Part shown: positions 57,201-64,000 of the stretch, piece after piece
How positions within the stretch are numbered: the stretch's first letter is position 1
Layout: each line of letters starts with the position of its first letter
From: Patellaria atrata CBS 101060
Lineage: Eukaryota; Ascomycota; Dothideomycetes; Patellariales; Patellariaceae
Assembly (NCBI GenBank): GCA_010093705.1
Contig: MU006090.1
Coordinates: forward strand, 1,577,817 to 1,641,816
DNA: 64,000 nucleotides
Direction: 5' to 3'
Translations under genes and position numbers: made by a program
Notes under the pieces: model-generated
Seen by the model: the letters and a program-made list of their open reading frames with translations, nothing else
What the model was told of the DNA's origin: nothing
Databases searched by the model: none

Positions 57201-58492
57201 ACGAATGCGTTCGTTGCTCAGAAACTTGTTGCTGGCCTTCCTGAGAAGGCATTTCTAAGACGCCAAGCTCCACCGAAGCATCGTCGTTTACAAACTATCA
57301 CTGAGAGGCTGAATGCTATCGGATACGATATTGATTCCACCAGCAGTGGTACCCTTCAAAGCAGCCTTTTCAACGTCCAGGACTCGGAGATCCGCAAAGG
57401 GATGGAGACCCTTATAGTTAAGGCAATGCAAAGAGCTAAATACTTCGTTGCTGGAAAACTTGCTCAGGATCAATATCCACATTATGCTCTTAATCTACCA
57501 GTTTACACTCACTTCACTAGTCCCACAAGGCGTTATGCGGATATCGTTGTCCATCGCCAACTCGAAGCCGTGCTTTCAAACAGCGAGTTCACTGAGGACA
57601 TCGAGGCGCTCGCAAAGACTGCTGAGGTCTGCAATGTAAAGAAGGATTCCGCACATGCTGCCCAGGAGCAAAGCGTGCACATTGAGTCTTGCCGCAGGAT
57701 GGATAAGAAGCGCACTGAACTTGGCGGTGACTTGATCAGCGAGGGTATTGTTTTATGCGTCTACGAGTCTGCATTCGATATTCTCATTCCGGAGTATGGT
57801 TTTGAAAAGCGTGTCCATTGTGATCAGCTTCCCTTGAAGAAGGCCGAATTTGATAAGAACACTCGCTTGCTTGAACTCTATTGGGAGAAGGGTGTCCCAT
57901 CATCTACTTACATTCCCGAGGACGAGAGGCCTAAATCAAGTAGTACACGTGCCGCTAACGCTGCGGCTGCTGCTCGTGAAGCGGAAGTAGCTAAGCAGAG
58001 GGCCAAGGAAAATGAGGAGGCACAGAGGCGCCAGATGGTCACTGGCACTATGAATACCGATGAAGAGGCTGCTCTCTTCGATGACGATGATGACGGTGCT
58101 TCCGAGATCACTGAGATGACTGCCGGTGTCTCTTTGAACGCGGGTGATCGCAACACACAGAGCATGCCACCATCGCCAACCAGGCATGAAATGTCGGCGG
58201 CTCAAACCCCCCACCGCACCAAATCCGATTCTCGTCTTACTCACAGCTTGAACGAGGCCCCAGAGGCGAAACTCTCCAACAAGGAGAAATATCTTTCACT
58301 CTTCTCACTTCGCGAGGAGAATGGTGACTGTATTCAGGATGTGCGAGAAATGACCAGGGTTCCAGTTATTCTCAAGACGGACTTGACCAAGAGCCCACCG
58401 TAAGTTAACCGATCGTATTTCTATCACCGAATCCTACTGACCCTTTGACTAGTTGCTTGACCATCCGCTCCCTTAATCCGTATGCTCTATGA
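54270..58492 (+). CDS. SSD1: SSD1-type RNB-fold RNA-binding protein
   Basis: Translational repressor of cell-wall and polarity mRNAs, related to Dis3/RNase II but thought to lack nuclease activity. Three exons, 54270-54366, 54436-58399 and 58453-58492, give 1366 residues. The N-terminal ~450 residues are Gln/Asn/Gly-rich and prion-like, with RRxS sites (HRRSPSELTPLM). Cold-shock/OB parts follow (TLPALLGDGQLVAGILRVNK, YAGHVVAVIERVAGQMFSGT), then the RNB domain (EKTFTIDPNGSNELDDAIHF ... DVAHFIKANS, FTSPTRRYADIVVHRQL) and an S1-like end. In the RNB metal cluster the position equal to E. coli RNase II Asp207 is Glu, fitting a pseudo-nuclease. The first intron is 69 nt, in frame and stop-free. The last exon adds CLTIRSLNPYAL, the conserved end. 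Both are missed in a one-frame reading. Confidence 0.95.
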
Positions 58493-60282
58493 AATCAACA
58501 TAGACTACTACTTGAACATATATCACTCCCCAGCTAAATTCCGCAAGAAGCGGACTACACTACATCCAGAACTTGTATCAACCCCCAGCAGTATTCCGTG
58601 AGAATCGGTCTACACTATGAAGCATTCTTACAGTGAGCCTGCACCCATCTCAGGACATTCAACCGATCAATAGAGCACATCAGGCCGTATGCTAAAATTG
58701 TCGATATTGCCGTGGGCCATATCCTATGTTTTGCTCGGTCCATTCATTCATTCTGCTAGATCTACCTCATATCAAAACTGTTGTTGCCGATTGGAGTTGT
58801 TGCGGTCGAATAAAATGGTCGGACCACGGTATAGGGAGGAGGGGCTGTATGCGACTGCGAATGCGAGCTTAAAGATGGAATTAATGGGAGCCGTGCGAAG
58901 GGCTTGAGGAGAACATATACTATGTAAGAGCGTGGGTCATAACTCCTATCTGGAGTTTGATAGCGCTCGATACTTATAGCTAGATGTTGATAATTCAAGC
59001 ATTGCACACTTCTAGAAATTACATATACTCCCCATGCTTTATTCTAAGTGCTCTCTTACCTAAACTGTGTGGTGGTACTTATTGTGTTAGATGCCGGCGA
59101 ACGCATGAATTTCGGGTTCCGATTCTCCCGTTCCTTTAATCTTCTTCCACCCCAGATCCGAACCCCAGTCGGAACACATGGTCCCACGTATGTTAAAGTG
59201 AATTAAGAATCTCGGTAAGGTCTCTTAGCTGCGATGACAAGCTTGGCAGATTTCAGGTTGCACGGAAGATGTGATATTCGGTGTGGCTAATCTTGAATTT
59301 CATGATGGCCGTTCTTGAAGCCATAAGACGATATTTTCAGAAAGCCTACGAGAGCACAGTATTTCAATTTCAACTTTAGAACTATGTTTATCTATAAAAC
59401 ATCTTGGTCGCCCCTAGTACTGTTGGTTTCGCGCGCGAGAAGGATTATATGAAAAGGCTCCAGAGACTCAAATCACAATGTTTCGATAACAGTGTTTATT
59501 ACCTCCTTTTCCTCCAAAGGGGTCCGGAGCCACCCTCGGAAAGTCAGCGTACCGCTCACAAGACGGATAGATTGATGGCAAAGCTCTCGAACGAGCAGAC
59601 TAATGATCTCGACACACGAGTTTACGGAGTGCAAAATCTCCGTCAGTAGCGAAGGTCGAGAGGTGGTACTCTTAAGGTTTCAGCCGTGAGGTTCCAAGCG
59701 TTGCAGACCCCTGTCCTGCGACAACGTCACCTCCGTCTTTTAACCTCCTCACTCAAACATTTCCCTCACACACAAACTTCTTTGCCTTCTTCGGACAATT
59801 ATCGTCTGCTCCAAGGGCGCTTGAATGATTCACGAACCAACTGGGCTCGTGCTGCTACTGCGGGAACCTCTAGGTTGTGTTGCCGGGCTAGGCTTTTCTG
59901 CAATTGCCAGCAATTATATGCCTGTGCTGATCTATAGCCTAACCGTGACCATGGGGGGTCAGTCAGTCCAGAAATTTGATTTCTCGTCTCAGATCTGCGG
60001 ATGCGAGCGTGATGGCTGATTATAAGGTCTGAAGCACTCCCACCTTCATAGAAAGTTTCTGTTTGTCTGTTGCGCTGCCAGCAAAGAAACTAACCTGTCC
60101 TTCCTTCGACTTCCCTTTCTTTCGTTCTTTTCTAACGACCTTACGGTATCGTCCCTGGTTGGACTTAGTGAAATACACACATTCTTTATATTGTATTTCA
60201 AGTAGTTGATCTATTTGCCCCTCCTTCCACTAAAATTAATACAAACACCAACCATCTACCTCACCCAATACTTAATATCAAA
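58493..60282. other. Intergenic, 1.8 kb
   Basis: 3' flank of SSD1 and 5' flank of the secreted ferritin-like gene. An 81-codon frame at 59404-59649 and others show no recognisable domain. Nothing else seen. Confidence 0.5.
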
Positions 60283-61284
60283 ATGCCTAGCTTAGCTAAA
60301 GTATTTCAATGGACTTGTGTCCTCGGTGCCGCCGTTACTCAGGCCGCCCCTGCCTCAAAACCAGTCTCCCGGAGACAGGAGCAGGCACCCATGGGTATCA
60401 CTGATATTGATATTCTACAATTGTACGAAATATTCATCACTTGTAAAAGCCCTTCTTGCTAATCTTAAATCTAGTGCGTTGACTGCAGAGCATCTCGAAT
60501 CAGAGTTCTACAGACAAGGATTCAATTTGTTCCCGAAGAGCGATTTCCAGCAGCTAGGGCTCAGTGAAGAGAGCATTGCAGCTCTACAAAACGTCGGAGC
60601 GACAGAAGCAGCACATGTGTCATTCCTACTATCAGGTATCGCAAATGCAGGCTTCATGCCGGTTTCTCCGTGCGAGTACAACTTCGGCTTCACCGATGCT
60701 GCCGGTATGGTAGGAACGGCACGGATCTTGGAAGCCGTGGGTGTCTCTGCTTATCTGGGCGCTGCTCCTCTCATCAACTCATCGGCAATCCTCGGACAAG
60801 CGGCAACTATCGCTACTGTAGAAGCTCGCCATCAAACCTTCATTCGAGTCGCCTCGAGCTCTGAACCTGTCCCGGGTGCTTTCGACACACCTCTTGGTCC
60901 CCGTGCTGTTTTTACCCTAGCTGCTGCGTTCATCACATCATGCCCTGCCGGCTCTCTGCTCAACATCCCACCATTCCCATCCATTGCGCTTTCAGATCCC
61001 ACCGCTGTCTCCGCCGGTGCGAGGATAGTTCTCGCCGATCCGGCTCAACCCTCTAATGCCGCCTTCTGCGTTTTTGCGACCAAGTAAGTCATTTCTAGTT
61101 TGATAGTGTAATATCGAGCTAATTACGTTACAATAGTGGTGGTTACCGATTTGAAACCATCGAAAACGGCGGTTGTATCGTTCCCCAAGGCTTAGTCGGA
61201 GAAACATACATGATGCTTGCGAGCGCTAAGGCGACGTCTGATGATGTCATCCTCGCAGGTCCGACTGTTATCGTTGTCTCATGA
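60283..61284 (+). CDS. Secreted ferritin-like domain protein (Rds1-like)
   Basis: Three exons, 60283-60422, 60475-61083 and 61137-61284, give 298 residues. The N-terminus MPSLAKVFQWTCVLGAAVTQAA is a signal peptide, followed by an SRR site that a Kex2-type protease could use. The splice at exon 1/2 makes DILQFALTAEHLESEFYRQG, the classic first helix of the fungal ferritin-like (Ferritin_2) family. The next helices are GATEAAHVSFLLSGIANAGF, ILEAVGVSAYLGAAPLI and IATVEARHQTFIRVA; the Glu/His residues of a di-iron site (EHLE, EAAH, EARH) are visible. The C-terminal part is a small beta-rich extension. Stress- and sexual-development-related fungal Rds1 proteins share this layout. The biochemical role of the family is unclear. 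Confidence 0.9.
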
Positions 61285-62042
61285 TCCCTTTTCCCTTGAA
61301 GATTTTCGCAAGTTTGTTACAATTTTTGATACCCTAAAGGTCGTTCACTTGCGGGGGGTGAGATGATTTAGCATAGACGATGAAAGACATGGGAGCTTGT
61401 GTAGGATGTAGTTTGGATTTATTTCATCCGTGCAGCGGCAGCATTAAGAAACAGGACCAACGGAAGATGTGGGCGAGTTGAAGTAGATCCTGTTTGGGTC
61501 TCAAGGGTTTAGTTTTCTTTGCTGTGCAGCGTCGCCGGCCGTTTTTTGGGTTCTGGAACCTTGATGGCTCTTTCATGAGGGTTGTGGTGGTTTGTTTCTG
61601 TTCCTTCTTCTCCTTCTTTTTGCCCTGGCATGTTTTGAAAAGTAATAGAGGATCGGAAATTACTCTCCGCCCGGCCTTTTGATGACACTTCTTGTTTAGG
61701 GCAGAACAGGAGTGAGCATTAGTGTTTAGAGTAGGAGAAGATAATCAATATTTATTTCAAAATGTTTCCTCTACCATTAGATGTGAATATTGTTTGATCA
61801 TACTTTGCTTCTTGGACTCCAGGGGTGTGAGCTGTTACATTTGGGACTTCTACAAAAGTTAAGGCCCTCTTATTTTGGGGAACGAAATCGAATCTAAAGA
61901 CATTATCTATGTCAATTCGTTACTAGAGGTTCAAACAAAATCCCTTCACCAAACAAGTGCCTTATAAGCAATCAAACCCCGCTCACTTTCAATTCTGGCG
62001 GCATTAGCTGAGTGGTGGTAATTTTCCTTTGTCATATTTCCT
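61285..62042. other. Intergenic
   Basis: 3' flank of the ferritin-like gene; CT/GT-rich stretch near 61590-61625. No gene seen. The last ~40 bases (about 62005-62035) contain a tRNA A-box-like word, discussed in the findings. Confidence 0.5.
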
Positions 62043-62285
62043 TCAGTCAATTTTCTATCAGTCAATTTTCTATCAGTCAATTTTCTATCAGTCAATTTTC
62101 TATCAGTCAANNNNNNNNNNNNNNNNNNNNNNNNNNNNNNNNNNNNNNNNNNNNNNNNNNNNNNNNNNNNNNNNNNNNNNNNNNNNNNNNNNNNNNNNNN
62201 NNNNNNNNNNTCAGTCAATTTTCTATCAGTCAATTTTCTATCAGTCAATTTTCTATCAGTCAATTTTCTATCAGTCAACTTTCTA
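62043..62285. repeat. 15-bp minisatellite with a 100-N assembly gap
   Basis: The unit tcagtcaattttcta is repeated about 4.5 times to 62110 and about 5 times from 62211 to 62285, almost without variation. Bases 62111-62210 are N. The gap of exactly 100 N is a scaffold spacer, so the true array length is unknown. The frame through it has no meaning. Confidence 0.95.
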
Positions 62286-62989
62286 AGCCCTTAATTCGAG
62301 CCCTGGGTCCACCAAAATATAAGGTTAAATGCGTTTGCCGGGTTAACTTTCCCTCCAAGGGGGTTTTCTTTTGTTTTTTTTTTTTCCCTTTTTTCTATTT
62401 TTTTTTCCTATTTTATTTTTCCTATTTTTTTCTTCCTATTGTTTTTTTCCTATTTTTTTTTCCTAATTTTTAAAGGTTCTATTAGGAGTGAGAGGAGATA
62501 TATTTTATTTTTATCATGATATGGAGATTCACCCATACTCGTATATATATCTCCTCAAGATAACTAACTGGGAAATGAGATGCTATAGTAACTTAACATC
62601 AACGGACAGAATATCATCATATTTCAGGAGCCAGACTAGGTGATTCACAGCGTACAGAATCTAACGATACTTTCGTCCAGATGCTATATTGATATCCCGT
62701 CAGAAGGGTATGTCAGTGAGGGATGATAGAGGTGGCTGGAAGCTTAAGCTCAATACGAATTCTGTTGATATGATTGGTCAGCAAGCCGGAACAGCAAGTT
62801 TATCCGGCCATGATCTAACCTCCCCCCTAAAGCTTGCAAGCTGTTGCGCTGAAACCACCACGCGACTGGGGGTAGAATCTGCCCAACCTGCCGCCCACGA
62901 CCGTCATCGCGACCTGCATTCGTTCATTCAAGCTTCAACTCCATTATTATCTTCTCAACTTCCCTTTTGATCCAAAAATTGTCCTTGCA
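62286..62989. other. Intergenic, T-rich low complexity and promoter of the HMG-box gene
   Basis: 62360-62475 is almost pure T with regular cctatttttt words (a degenerate ~14-bp tandem repeat). The rest should hold the promoter of the gene starting at 62990. A tRNA B-box-like word is near 62292-62302. Confidence 0.6.
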
Positions 62990-64000
62990 ATGCTCGGTCG
63001 CGGCCTCATCAGCCGTTTCTCGGCCGATGTACCCAAAACATCAACACTGGATGTCACGCAGCTCTCGCGATGTCTACAACGACTTGTGCGAGCACATAAG
63101 ACTAGCTCATTACTCAGATCAGGATACTCTTCGCAGCTACCATTCCGTCCAATTGGTCGACATTACGCTACCGCCGGAGCTAAGAAAACGGGAACCCCGA
63201 CTACGAAGGTGAAGAAAGATGTTAAAAAGTCCACACACACATCCACAAGGGTCAGGACGCCCGCGAAGAAGACCGGTACAAAGAAAGCTGCTACGAAGAA
63301 AGCTGCACCAAAGAAGAGCAAGGTAGCGAAGAAGGCTGCACCGAAGAAACCGAGGAAGAGAGTGTTGACAGAGAAGGCGAAAGAGAGACGCGCCGTCCAA
63401 GCGACCAGGGACAGGATCAAGGAGCTCAAAGCCAAAGCATTGAAGGTGCCCAAGGGCGCCAGTCAACGAGGGCTCAGTGCGTACAATGTCTTTACCCAGG
63501 AGAAGCTGAAGGACAAAACTCCCCTCCAAGAAGCCTCGAAGATGTGGAAGGACCTCAGCGCCGCTGACATTGAGGTACCTCCCTCCCTCTCACCTTTCCT
63601 CACAATCAGCAACCCACTAACCTCATCCACAGCACTATAATCATCTCGCCAGGGAAAAGTCCACCGTCGCCCAAGCGGCTTACAAAGCCTGGGTCGAATC
63701 CCATTCCCCGGATGAAATCCGCATCGCCAACAACGCACGCAACTTATTAGGTCGCCGTCTCGACAAGACCAAGGCCGGCCGGAAGCGGCACGATTGCAAC
63801 TTCGCGACCATCCACGACGAGCGCGCACTAAAGACACCCCCGAACCCGTATGCTCGCTTCGCGAGCTCGCGCTGGGACTCAGGGGACATGCGACATATCC
63901 CGGTAACGCAGGCGTCGAAGTTGATCGCGCAGGAGTGGAAGGCGTTGAGTGAGAGCGAGAAGAACGTATGTTTCCCGTTTATGCGAGAAGTGATTTGGAA
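62990..64000 (+). CDS. Mitochondrial HMG-box protein, 5' part (runs off the window)
   Basis: Exons 62990-63574 and 63633-63965 are complete, and a third must follow because a donor GTATGT stands at 63966; 306 residues are visible. The N-terminus (MLGRGLISRFSADVPK ... GRHYATAGA) is a mitochondrial presequence with a plausible cleavage after RHYA. Next comes a Lys/Ala/Pro-rich tail of histone-H1 type (AATKKAAPKKSKVAKKAAPK). The first HMG-box follows (RGLSAYNVFTQEKLKD ... ASKMWKDLSAADIEHYNHLA). After a linker a second HMG-box begins (PNPYARFASSRWDSG ... SKLIAQEWKALSESEKN). The layout fits fungal mtHMG proteins (Podospora mtHMG1, functional relatives of yeast Abf2) that package mitochondrial DNA. 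The second box is cut by the window edge. Confidence 0.85.

Noticed and set aside
62012-62473. 153-codon frame through the N gap encoding SISQF repeats
   Set aside because: Translation of a 15-bp satellite and N bases; no gene evidence.

Overview
The window is nuclear DNA of a filamentous ascomycete, most likely Pezizomycotina. The evidence is many short (about 45-180 nt) GT-AG introns with CTAAC/ACTAAT-like branch sites, a Zn2Cys6 regulator with a fungal_trans region, a chromodomain/SET H3K9 methyltransferase of Clr4/DIM-5 type, a fungal ferritin-like secreted protein, a CHORD-CS protein, SSD1, UMP1, ERG8, and a probable mitochondrial HMG-box protein. I cannot fix the class or species from sequence alone. 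I could reconstruct exon structures for nearly all conserved genes by joining frames at splice sites; several proteins are wrong if read as single open frames.

Left part (0-16 kb). A mitochondrial oxodicarboxylate carrier is followed by a solo LTR with a perfect 5-bp target duplication, then the H3K9 methyltransferase, whose chromodomain lies in small exons about 0.8 kb upstream of the obvious SET-domain frame. Three minus-strand genes follow: a Zn2Cys6 transcription factor, a Baeyer-Villiger-type flavin monooxygenase, and a decayed DHA2-type MFS exporter. Regulator, oxygenase and dead exporter could be the remains of a small metabolic cluster. Between the last two lies a degenerate tandem array of about eight ~220-bp units, split by a second solo LTR in the opposite orientation to the first.

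Middle part (16-31 kb). A gene-poor, decayed stretch holds a 60-residue cysteine/histidine protein. Then come a divergent 14-3-3-like protein, a 522-bp MITE with ~80-bp terminal inverted repeats and an 8-bp target duplication, a six-exon HpcH/HpaI-type aldolase, a small glutaredoxin-like protein, a two-CHORD plus CS-domain co-chaperone, and a large serine-rich protein of unknown function.

Right part (31-64 kb). The largest gene encodes a ~2246-residue low-complexity protein with three PPxY motifs, many W/G-then-polylysine modules separated by Glu-Pro tracts, and Arg/Glu-rich coiled coils. After it come a 31-G homopolymer and a second tandem array (~160-210-bp unit). Next are an F-box-like gene with a peculiar repeated leader, a 1296-residue mitochondrial PPR protein, phosphomevalonate kinase (ERG8), a prenylated ubiquitin-fold (MUB/UBL3-like) protein, the proteasome assembly chaperone UMP1, SSD1, a secreted ferritin-like protein, a 15-bp minisatellite containing a 100-N assembly gap, and the 5' part of a mitochondrial HMG-box gene running off the edge.

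Most of the conserved genes are unrelated housekeeping functions; no operon-like logic is expected. The accessory character is concentrated at 1.8-24 kb and in the two tandem arrays.
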